This document shows, piece after piece, positions 1 to 7,160 of a stretch of DNA of 26,190 nucleotides. The translations under genes and the position numbers were made by a program. Position 1 is the stretch's first letter, and every line of letters starts with the position of its first letter. Below the pieces are notes generated by a model that worked only from the letters and a program-made list of their open reading frames with translations, was not told the origin of the DNA and made no database searches. The DNA is from an uncultured Eubacteriales bacterium (GTDB taxonomy: Bacteria > Bacillota > Clostridia > Oscillospirales > Acutalibacteraceae), in assembly GCA_934615635.1 (NCBI GenBank), contig CAKTTT010000007.1, forward strand, positions 1-26,190, written 5' to 3'.

Positions 1-135
1 CCGGAGGTCAACTGACAATGGGGGACCTCTAAACCCGTTTACGGGTAGCAGGTAACCGTCTTTCGTAACTGGCAGACCGTACCAACGCGATGTGAGAGGA
101 GGGCGCTGGATAGACTATTTCAGGTGCGGCGGCCG

Positions 136-660
136 TCATGGAGAGGAGAATCCGGTCCAGGCCAGCCGGTTGGTTTGCAGCAGCCGGAGCATGGAGCGAT
201 AGGGGTAGGCGCGGCAGACCTCTCGGGCGGAACAGATTTTGTCCGCCAGATTGACCAGCATCGCCTCCCGGCTGCGGGGAAGCCGTCGCAGGGTAAAGGG
301 CCACATATGGCTGGAGATGATGTTCTGCTCCACCGCGTTCAGCGCAAAACGCTGCCGGGCATTACGCAGGGCGGTGGCGGGGTGGGTCCATCCGTGGAGA
401 TTGTGCCCGGCGTGCTTTTCATGCCAGTCGTACAAGAAGAAATCATGGAGCAACGCCCCCCGCACGAGACTGTGCCTGTCCGCCCGCATATGGAGCAGCC
501 GCCGCAGACAGAGGCTTACATAGGCCACCGCCAGGGAATGCTGCAGGCAGGAGGTCCGTCCGTGCTGCAAAAATCCGTTCATGCGGCGCACCTCCGGCGA
601 ACGCAGCAGGGCGTTGGCCGTCCCTACCAGGATCTCGATATCCTCCGACGTCAATTCCAT
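136..660 (-). CDS. HD-domain protein, probable metal-dependent phosphohydrolase
   Basis: The 174-residue product has the HD-superfamily layout: His41 in a QHSLAV segment, the His72-Asp73 doublet in GALLHDFF, a later His118 in SSHMWP, and Asp140 in VNLADK. In this superfamily these residues bind one or two divalent metals and hydrolyse phosphoester bonds in nucleotides or related compounds; the substrate here cannot be read from the sequence. There is no signal peptide or membrane segment, so it should be cytoplasmic. An AAGGAAAG-like ribosome binding site precedes the ATG. The gene lies 72 bases downstream of sbcC on the same strand with no terminator seen between them, so co-transcription is likely. 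No clear terminator follows it before the window edge; the last 135 bases hold only two short 6-bp hairpins. The fold assignment is good, the function is open. Confidence 0.8.
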   Translation of the reverse strand: MELTSEDIEILVGTANALLRSPEVRRMNGFLQHGRTSCLQHSLAVAYVSLCLRRLLHMRADRHSLVRGALLHDFFLYDWHEKHAGHNLHGWTHPATALRNARQRFALNAVEQNIISSHMWPFTLRRLPRSREAMLVNLADKICSAREVCRAYPYRSMLRLLQTNRLAWTGFSSP

Positions 661-732
661 TGGCCGATCTTTCCTTCCATCCGGTTGTGTGCTTTCCAGT
701 ATAAGCCGAAGCCCCTGTCGAAGAGGGACGAA

Positions 733-3700
733 TCAGGTTTCCAGCTCCACCCGGCTGCCCCGGGGGGATTTGCGCACCAGGATTTTTTTGTCGATGCGCT
801 CCTTCAGCTCGTCCACGTGGGAGATAATACCTACCAGCCGGTCGGTTCCCGCAAGCTGCTGCAGGGTTTGAAGGGCGGCGTCCAAGCTTTCCGCATCCAG
901 GGAGCCGAAGCCCTCGTCCACAAACATCGTGTCGATGGAAACGCCTCCCGCTCGCCGCTGCACCACGTCGGAAAGGCCCAGCGCCAGGGCCAGCGCCGCC
1001 TTGAAGCTTTCGCCGCCGGACAGGGTTTTAACCGGCCGCGCTTTACCGGTATATTGATCCATGACGCCCAGTTCCAGCCCGCGGTCGGTGAGATTTTCCT
1101 GAAAATCGTTGCGCACAAGGGTGAAACGGCCGTGGGTCATCCCCGTCAGCCGCCGGTTGGCCTGGTGCAGGATCTGATCGAAGTAGGCGGCCTGGACATA
1201 AGCCTCGAAGGCGATTTTTTTCTTACCTGCCAGCCGTCCGTTGGCGGTATCCGCCAGCTCTCGGATGTCGATATACGCCTTTTCCGCTTCTTTAAGCTGA
1301 CCCAGCTTGTCGGTCAATTCCGCGAGAATCCGGCGGTTGGCATCCAGCCGGGAACGGAGACGGCCGCCTGCCTCCCGGATTTGGGCGGATCTGGTTTCCA
1401 GGGAGGCCGGATCGTCCTCGCTGCTGCTCTCATCCGGAAGCAGTTCCTGTTCCAGCCGCTGTATGCGGGTCGCGCTCTCCCGGCGGTCGGCGTCGTATTG
1501 GCTCAATTCCCGCTGCAGGGCGGCCGCCTGCTCCGGCGGCAGGAGGGCGGCGCGCATTTCCGCCATGTCGGTAAAGCCGTGTTTCGCACAAAGGTCCTGC
1601 GCCAATGTGCGCTGCTTGTCGATTCTCGCTTCCAGATCCGTTATGGCGGCGGCCAGCGCCTCCCGCCGGCCGGCCAGGCGCTGTGTCTGCTGCCGGGCTT
1701 CTTCCGCGGCCCGCAGCGCCCCTTCCCAGGTATCCCGGCTTTGGGACAGCGATTCCTCCAGGCGATGAATTTCTCCGCGGGCGGCGGCGGTATCCGGGCA
1801 ATCGGGCGGAAGCTCCGCCGCCAGAGCATCCCGGGCCGCCTTGGCGGCCGCGACGGCGGCTTGCAGCTCGTTGAGGAGAGCGAGGCGGCGGCGCTCCTCC
1901 TCCGCGCCCTTGGCCATGCGCTGCTTCAGTTCCCCCAGCCGACCGGGGAGAACCTGCCGGCGGCTGCAGCGTTCCCGGCAGGCCGCCAGCTCCGTCTCCA
2001 AACGGCTTTGCTCCTCCTGCGCCTGGGTCAAGGCGGTGGGGATGGCTGCCTCATCGGGGGCTATTCCGAGTTTGGCGGCTGCCTGCTCCAGGGCCGTCTG
2101 CCTTTCCCGCAGGGAGGCGCCGGCCTCCGCCGCGACACGGCTGGCAGCGGCGAAACGCTCGGATAGCGCCTCGCAGCGGGCCTTCCCCGCCTGTAGCTCC
2201 TCCTCGGAAGGGACGTCCTCCGGCAGAGAAGCCGGGGCGGGATGGTCCGTAGATCCGCAGACGGGACAGGGAAGCCCGGGCTTCAGCCGAGAGGCCAAAA
2301 GACCGGCGGCGGCGCCGAAATATAGGGCTTCCATTTGATTATAGGCGGTTTTTTCCTTATAGTAGGCCGCTTGTAGATCCTCAAAGGCGGTTCGAGCGGC
2401 TGCGGCCGCGGTCAGCGCCTGGGCGGCTTCCCGCTGCAGCCGCAGCAGCAGACGCAGTTCCTCCAGTCGGGCAAGGGCGCCCTGCAGCGCCGCCTCGGCC
2501 TGGACCAGCTGGGCGGGTGCGTTTTCTAGGGAAAGGCGCTCATCCTCCAGCTTTTCCTGCTCCCGCTGCCATTCCACAAGGACGGCGGATCGTTCCTGAT
2601 GGGCGGCCTGGGCTGCCTCCAGGCTTTCCTCCGCCTGCTTCAAGGCGGTCCGACGCTTGTCCAGGCGGTCGTAGCGATCCAGCAGCCCTTGCAGCTCCAG
2701 CAGGCGGCGTTCCATCGTCTGCCGCTCCGTCGTCTTGGCTTTTTCGGCTTCCAGAATGGCTTCCGCGCCGGAGAGCGCCTGCTTTTGCCCGGCGAGCTGC
2801 TGCTCCAGGCTGGCGGCGGTGTGCCGATGATCCTCGAGCTGTCTGCCCAGGGAATCCAGCAGGTCGCAGGCCGGGGCGGCCTCCCGGGCGTGTTCGGCCA
2901 ATTCCAGCCGCCCGCGGGCCTCTCCCATGACGGCCGCCGCGGCGTTCAGCTCCTCCAGGCGGCGGCGGGCCTCCTCCAATTGCTTCCGCCGGCTGGCCGC
3001 GACGGCGGCCTGCTGCCGCTGCCGGTCCAGCAGGGCGAGCTGCTCATCCGTCTCCGCCAACCGCTCCCTGTCCGCGCGGTTCTGTTCCTCCATCCGGCGG
3101 AGGAGCTCCCATTCCTCCGCCGCTGCTGCGGAGGAGTCGTTTTCCCGTATGAGCCGGAGCGCCTCCTCCAACGGAGAGGCGGGCTCCGCCATAACGCGGC
3201 CGCAGTTGTCCGCGATATGCCGGCGGATATCCGCCAATTCCCCGGCCAGCTCCCGGGCCTGATCGCTCAGTTTGGACTGGAGTTCCCGGTAGATGCCAGT
3301 GCCGAAGATCCGCCGGAAGATATCCGCCCGTTCGTCGCTTCCTGCCAGAAGAAGGCGGAGGAACTCCCCCTGGGCCAGCATACAAAGCTGCTTGAACTGC
3401 TTGTAGTTGAAGCGCAGGATCTCCGTCACCCGCCGGGTCACCTCAAACATTTTGGTGACCGGGGGGGCGTCGGGAAGCAGCAATTCCGCCTCCGCCGGCT
3501 GGCGGGTGAAGCCCTCCCCCCGCTTTTTGGGCCGGTTGTATTCCGGTCGGCGGATAACGGTGTAAATCTTGCCGCGATGTTCGAAGCGCAAGTGTACGAA
3601 GGTATCCGTCTGAGGGGCGGCGAAATCGCTGCGCAGGCTGTCCCCGCCGCGGGCTTCCCCGCTGGTTTCGCCGAACAGGGCGTAGGAGATGCCGTCGAAG

Positions 3701-3831
3701 ATGGTGGTCTTGCCCGCGCCGGTGTCCCCGGTGATGAGAAACAGCCCGGAGCCGCCCAGCCGGGTGAAATCCACCTCGCAGCGGTCCGCGTAGGGGCCGA
3801 AGGCGCTCATGATCAGTAAAATCGGTTTCAT
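733..3831 (-). CDS. sbcC: SbcC, ATPase subunit of the SbcCD DNA exonuclease/endonuclease
   Basis: The 1032-residue product has the SMC/Rad50 plan. It has a Walker A box GDTGAGKT at about residues 35-42 in an N-terminal half-ATPase that starts MKPILLIMSAFGPYAD. Long Gln/Glu/Arg/Leu/Ala-rich coiled-coil arms meet at a zinc hook CPVC (Cys522, Cys525). The C-terminal half-ATPase has the signature LSGGES (about 937-942), a Walker B VDEGFGSLD (about 971-979) and the D/H-loop segment IISHVDELKERI. SbcC works with the nuclease SbcD to open hairpins and trim DNA ends, so the length and all key motifs point to an intact protein. sbcD is usually directly upstream in the same operon, but here the upstream neighbour is a glycosyltransferase followed by its own terminator. 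The start codon has only a weak ribosome binding site and no clear promoter was found in the 80 bases upstream. Confidence 0.96.
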   Translation of the reverse strand: MKPILLIMSAFGPYADRCEVDFTRLGGSGLFLITGDTGAGKTTIFDGISYALFGETSGEARGGDSLRSDFAAPQTDTFVHLRFEHRGKIYTVIRRPEYNRPKKRGEGFTRQPAEAELLLPDAPPVTKMFEVTRRVTEILRFNYKQFKQLCMLAQGEFLRLLLAGSDERADIFRRIFGTGIYRELQSKLSDQARELAGELADIRRHIADNCGRVMAEPASPLEEALRLIRENDSSAAAAEEWELLRRMEEQNRADRERLAETDEQLALLDRQRQQAAVAASRRKQLEEARRRLEELNAAAAVMGEARGRLELAEHAREAAPACDLLDSLGRQLEDHRHTAASLEQQLAGQKQALSGAEAILEAEKAKTTERQTMERRLLELQGLLDRYDRLDKRRTALKQAEESLEAAQAAHQERSAVLVEWQREQEKLEDERLSLENAPAQLVQAEAALQGALARLEELRLLLRLQREAAQALTAAAAARTAFEDLQAAYYKEKTAYNQMEALYFGAAAGLLASRLKPGLPCPVCGSTDHPAPASLPEDVPSEEELQAGKARCEALSERFAAASRVAAEAGASLRERQTALEQAAAKLGIAPDEAAIPTALTQAQEEQSRLETELAACRERCSRRQVLPGRLGELKQRMAKGAEEERRRLALLNELQAAVAAAKAARDALAAELPPDCPDTAAARGEIHRLEESLSQSRDTWEGALRAAEEARQQTQRLAGRREALAAAITDLEARIDKQRTLAQDLCAKHGFTDMAEMRAALLPPEQAAALQRELSQYDADRRESATRIQRLEQELLPDESSSEDDPASLETRSAQIREAGGRLRSRLDANRRILAELTDKLGQLKEAEKAYIDIRELADTANGRLAGKKKIAFEAYVQAAYFDQILHQANRRLTGMTHGRFTLVRNDFQENLTDRGLELGVMDQYTGKARPVKTLSGGESFKAALALALGLSDVVQRRAGGVSIDTMFVDEGFGSLDAESLDAALQTLQQLAGTDRLVGIISHVDELKERIDKKILVRKSPRGSRVELET

Positions 3832-3906
3832 ACACGGCCCTGCTTTCCATAAGAATCGGCGGTGGGGGAGAGGGGTAAGGGGAATGAGGAGGCGCGGTGC
3901 CCGGCG

Positions 3907-3983
3907 CTGTCAAAAAGGGACTGCAGCGGCATGGATATGCGCCTTGCGGTCCCTTTTCCCATGGATTTATTGGTTTTTGACAG
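3907..3983 (-). terminator. Nested inverted repeats, probable terminator of the glycosyltransferase gene
   Basis: Read on the minus strand, an arm at 3953-3944 (GGGACCGCAA) pairs with 3926-3917 (CTGCAGTCCC) through two G-U pairs and is followed by TTTTTG at 3916-3911, which is an intrinsic terminator form. A second, outer repeat CTGTCAAAAA at 3907-3916 matches TTTTTGACAG at 3974-3983 perfectly, so the whole 77 bases form a nested dyad. It sits about 80 bases past the glycosyltransferase stop codon and before sbcC. Confidence 0.7.
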
Positions 3984-4031
3984 ACGCGCGGGCTGCGGAG
4001 AACCCCGGCGGGCGCCCGTCATGGCAGGACG

Positions 4032-5111
4032 CTATTTGCGACGCTGCCGGAACACCCAATTCCGCTGAATACGGAAGCTGATGAGAAAGAGGAAGGCATC
4101 CACCGGGATCTTGACGACCTGGGAATTGATATGGGTGAGATAGACCAGTCCGGACACGAGAGCGGCGGAACAGAGCATCTGCACCACGGCCAAGGTGTAA
4201 TATCGCAGCAGGCAGCGGCTGCCCGACTCGGTGGAGCGGAACACCGCCGACCGGTTGATGAGAAAGTTGCACATGGAGGAGAGAACCCGGGCGGCGACGG
4301 TGGCGATGGTGACGTACAGCGGGGCCTGGGCATTGGCGCCCAGACGATCGAAAACAAAGGAAAAACAGCAGAATAGCAGGAAATCGATCAGGAAGGAGGA
4401 AAGGGAGGACACCAGAAACTTGGCGAACACCGCGTAGATTTTGATGGAATCTGCGATGGGGTTGAAATGGGAGGTGCCGTTGTTTTCGATATACACGGTT
4501 TCGATCGCCACCTGGCGCAGGGGAATGTTGTCCTCCGAGCAGTCGATGAGCATATTCATCTCATATTCGAACCGTTCCCCCTTGGTGGTAAGGAACCGCT
4601 CGATCAGGGGATTCGCCATGGCCCGCAGGCCGGTTTGGGTATCGGTGATCTTCACGCCGCAAAGCAGGCGGAAGACGTTGCGGGTCATCACATTGCCGAA
4701 CCGGCTCCTGGTCGGGACATTTTCCTGAGAAAAGTCACGGCTGCCCAGGATCAGCGCCTCGGGATGCTCCAGCATATCATCCGCGCATTTGCGAATATCG
4801 TCCAGCCTGTGCTGGCCGTCGGAATCCACCGTCACCACCCCGACGCAGTCGGGCATGGTGTTGAGATAATGGTTGAAGGCTGTTTTCAATGCGCGGCCCT
4901 TGCCGCAGTTGACATGGTGGCGAAGCACCACGCAGCCGTACTCCTCCTCGCCGGCTCGAAAATAGGAGCGGTATTTTTCGCCGCTGCCGTCGTCCACCAG
5001 GATGATGCGGGAAAAGCCCCCCTCCCGCAGATTCTTCAGCAGCGCCAGCAGCTTATCGTCCGGGTGGAGGGAGGGGATAATGATGCAGATGCGGTCGTAT
5101 GTCTGATCCAT
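4032..5111 (-). CDS. Family 2 glycosyltransferase fused to a GtrA-like membrane domain
   Basis: The 359-residue product has two domains. Residues 1 to about 230 form a GT-A fold of the dolichol-phosphate-mannose-synthase type: a beta-alpha start (ICIIIPSL), the nucleotide-binding VDDGS (39-43), the metal-binding DSDGQH (96-101), and ITDTQTGLRAM (about 155-165), which is typical of polyprenyl-phosphate sugar synthases. Residues from about 232 to 355 form four hydrophobic helices ending in RNWVFR, the hallmark of the GtrA/DPMS_TM family. Proteins of this kind usually attach a sugar to undecaprenyl phosphate for modifying cell-wall polymers or lipids. Here catalysis and the membrane part are in one chain. 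The gene stands alone, with a promoter upstream at 5164-5192 and a terminator downstream. No strong ribosome binding site precedes the ATG. The sugar and the final acceptor cannot be told from the sequence. Confidence 0.9.
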   Translation of the reverse strand: MDQTYDRICIIIPSLHPDDKLLALLKNLREGGFSRIILVDDGSGEKYRSYFRAGEEEYGCVVLRHHVNCGKGRALKTAFNHYLNTMPDCVGVVTVDSDGQHRLDDIRKCADDMLEHPEALILGSRDFSQENVPTRSRFGNVMTRNVFRLLCGVKITDTQTGLRAMANPLIERFLTTKGERFEYEMNMLIDCSEDNIPLRQVAIETVYIENNGTSHFNPIADSIKIYAVFAKFLVSSLSSFLIDFLLFCCFSFVFDRLGANAQAPLYVTIATVAARVLSSMCNFLINRSAVFRSTESGSRCLLRYYTLAVVQMLCSAALVSGLVYLTHINSQVVKIPVDAFLFLISFRIQRNWVFRQRRK

Positions 5112-5163
5112 AATCGGGCAACACCAGCTTTATTTATGAGATTACTTGTATTGTAACAGATTA

Positions 5164-5192
5164 ATTATAACAGAGGAAAGGACGAAAGTCAC
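5164..5192 (-). promoter_or_regulatory. Sigma-A promoter of the glycosyltransferase gene
   Basis: On the minus strand GTGACT (5192-5187) and a perfect TATAAT (5169-5164) are 17 bases apart. The expected start site is about 45 bases before the ATG at 5111. Confidence 0.65.
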
Positions 5193-5227
5193 CCATTTTT
5201 ACCATTTTTCGACAGCATTCCTCCGAT

Positions 5228-5269
5228 GAAAAGAAGCGCCGTCGCGGTTGTTCCTTCCGCGGCGGCGCT
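5228..5269 (-). terminator. Intrinsic terminator of the CNNM/CorC gene
   Basis: On the minus strand AGCGCCGCCGCGG (5269-5257) pairs with CCGCGACGGCGCT (5247-5235), a 13-bp stem with one G-U pair and a nine-base loop, followed by TTCTTTTC. It starts 18 bases past the stop codon of the upstream gene. Confidence 0.85.
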
Positions 5270-5286
5270 GTTGTCTGTCAGACGAT

Positions 5287-6738
5287 CTATTTGGTTTCTT
5301 TCTCCTTGTCCCGGTCCTTGTCCCTTTTTCCCTTTTCCTCTCCTGCCTCTTCAGGCGGATCGGGGGGAGGCAGAATCTCCACGTGAACCCGTTCGATCCG
5401 CCGGTCCTCCACCCGGGTAATGGTGAATAAGAAGTGATCGAACCGCACCTGGGGCTGCTCGTTCTCCGCGGGGATACGGCCAAGCTGATCCATCAGGAAG
5501 CCGGCTACCGTATCGTATTCTCCCACCGGGAGCCGGGTATCCAGCAGCTCGTCCAGCTCCTCCACGTCCAGAGAGCCATCGATGTCGAAGGCGGTGTCGC
5601 TCAGGCGGGTGACCTCCTCCTCCTCGTGGTCGAATTCATCCTGGATATTGCCCACAATGGATTCCAGCAGGTCCTCCATGGTGACGATTCCGGCAAAGCC
5701 GCCGTATTCGTCCACCACGATGGACATCTGCATATGTTTCTCGGTCATCTCGGAGAAAAGATCGCCGCAGCGTTTGGTTCCCGGCACGAAATAGGGCTCG
5801 CGCACCAGATGGCGCAGAGATACGTCGGCGGGAAGCGTCTGCCCCACATAGGGAAGCAGATCCTTGATATACAGCACGCCGATGATCTGATCGATGTCCT
5901 CCTCGTAGACAGGAAGACGGGAGTAGCCCTCGTCCACGCCGATGCGCAGCGCCTCTGCGATGCCGTCGTCCGCCTCCAGGGCGGCCACGTCGGTCCGGGG
6001 GGTCATGATATCCTCGGCGGCGATGTCGTCAAACTCGAAGATATTGTTGATCATATCCTTCTGAACGCCTTCGATGACCCCCTTTTCCTCGCCCACATCC
6101 ACCATCATGCGGATCTCTTCCTCGGTGACGTTTTCCTCGTCGGCGTGGGGATCCATGCCGAACAGGCGGACGACGACGTTGGTGGAAAAGGAGAGGAGCT
6201 TGACGAAGGGCTTGGTGACGGCAGCCACCACCCGCAGTATGCCGATCACCTTGAAGGAAAGGGACTCGGCCTTCTGCATGGCGATGCGCTTGGGCACCAG
6301 CTCGCCCAACACCAGGGAGAAATAGGACATGATCAGGGTGACCACCACCACGCTGACGCCCTGCACCGTGCCCAGGAAGGGCTGCAGCGCCGGAATCAGG
6401 CCCACGAACCATCTGGCCAAAGGCTCGGCCAGGGACTGGGCGGCGGTGGCGGAGGTCAGGAAGCCGGCCAGGGTCACGCCGATCTGAATCGTCGCCAGGA
6501 AGTTGGAGGAGTCGGCGGTGAGCTTGAGCACCTGCTGGGCTTTTTTGTGCCCCTCCTCCGCCATCTTGTGCAGCTTGGCGTCGTTAAGGGAGATGATGGC
6601 GATTTCCGACGCGGCAAAAAAGGCGTTGAGGAATATCAGGGCGAGCAGCAGCAGGATCTGCAGCAGCAGGCTGCCGGCGGAAAAGCCCGTTTCCGCCGCG
6701 AGCAGGAGCATGTGACCGGTAGGATCAGGGTCAGGCAT
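5287..6738 (-). CDS. HlyC/CorC-family transporter-associated protein (CNNM, CBS pair, CorC_HlyC domains)
   Basis: The 483-residue product has the full family order. An N-terminal CNNM/DUF21 membrane domain (about residues 22-205) contains FFAASEIAI and the LVLGELVPKRIA motif. A pair of CBS domains follows (about 243-363; DIMTPRTDV and VVDEYGGFAGIVTMEDLLE), then a C-terminal CorC_HlyC domain (about 378-457; FDIDGSLDVEEL and VAGFLMDQLGRIP). Family members are called hemolysins by history, but studied ones act in magnesium or cobalt efflux and metal homeostasis; the CBS pair usually senses adenine nucleotides. The last 25 residues are a charged Lys/Glu/Asp tail of low complexity. The chosen ATG has AAAGGGG 12 bases upstream; a downstream Met at residue 10 is possible. 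The gene has its own strong promoter and terminator. Confidence 0.92.
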   Translation of the reverse strand: MPDPDPTGHMLLLAAETGFSAGSLLLQILLLLALIFLNAFFAASEIAIISLNDAKLHKMAEEGHKKAQQVLKLTADSSNFLATIQIGVTLAGFLTSATAAQSLAEPLARWFVGLIPALQPFLGTVQGVSVVVVTLIMSYFSLVLGELVPKRIAMQKAESLSFKVIGILRVVAAVTKPFVKLLSFSTNVVVRLFGMDPHADEENVTEEEIRMMVDVGEEKGVIEGVQKDMINNIFEFDDIAAEDIMTPRTDVAALEADDGIAEALRIGVDEGYSRLPVYEEDIDQIIGVLYIKDLLPYVGQTLPADVSLRHLVREPYFVPGTKRCGDLFSEMTEKHMQMSIVVDEYGGFAGIVTMEDLLESIVGNIQDEFDHEEEEVTRLSDTAFDIDGSLDVEELDELLDTRLPVGEYDTVAGFLMDQLGRIPAENEQPQVRFDHFLFTITRVEDRRIERVHVEILPPPDPPEEAGEEKGKRDKDRDKEKETK

Positions 6739-6845
6739 GGATGTATATTTCCCCTTTCAGATGCGGATAAATCCGCGGATAGAATTCGGGCGCTTTGCCC
6801 CGCCGTATAGGAAACGGGCAAAAAGGGCAAAATCGCAGTAAGAAT

Positions 6846-6874
6846 ATCATATCGGGTTTTGCGGCGTCTGTCAA
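6846..6874 (-). promoter_or_regulatory. Strong sigma-A promoter of the CNNM/CorC gene
   Basis: On the minus strand a perfect TTGACA (6874-6869) and TATGAT (6851-6846) are 17 bases apart. The start site would lie near 6839, giving a leader of about 100 bases before the ATG at 6738. This promoter and the nifJ promoter are divergent within a 422-base spacer (6739-7160), which has no gene. I could not match the leader to a riboswitch class. Confidence 0.8.
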
Positions 6875-7050
6875 ACGCCCGCCAGGCCCGGGGGGGATTC
6901 TCTGACAGTCAAAAAGCCTTGTAAACAGCGGATTTGGCGCATCATCACGGGATTGGGACGATTTGCCCGTATTTTTGCCTTTTTGCGGCCGTTTTCAAAT
7001 AGTTGACGAATCTGATTGCGAAAATATGAAAAAATAGGACATTTTTTGGG

Positions 7051-7079
7051 TTTACAGTTTTTATCAAACGTGGTAGTAT
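7051..7079 (+). promoter_or_regulatory. Probable promoter of nifJ
   Basis: TTTACA (7051-7056) and TAGTAT (7074-7079) are 17 bases apart; an overlapping TATAAC at 7077-7082 would need a 20-base spacer. A second, weaker candidate is TTGACG (7003-7008) with TATGAA (7025-7030), 16 bases apart. The surrounding 7000-7140 is clearly more AT-rich than the genes. No Rex-type TTGTTAA-N4-TTAACAA operator was seen. Confidence 0.5.
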
Positions 7080-7160
7080 AACCTTTGGTGTATGTTTGTG
7101 CTTTTTTTCACAAGATATGCTTCCGGAGTCTTATTTCAATCCTAAAAGGAGGACATATTC

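Noticed and set aside
1..135. Possible tRNA or small gene at the window start, with two 6-bp hairpins
   Set aside because: No T-loop GGTTCGAATCC-type sequence or cloverleaf arms can be formed, and the open frame here has no binding site or recognisable family.
124..2166. A 680-codon open frame antisense to sbcC and the HD gene
   Set aside because: It crosses two real genes on the other strand, has no binding site and a composition typical of GC-bias shadows.
6881..7050. Rex-type redox operator in the nifJ promoter region
   Set aside because: TTGTAAACA near 6918 matches only half of the expected palindrome; no TTAACAA half follows at the right distance.
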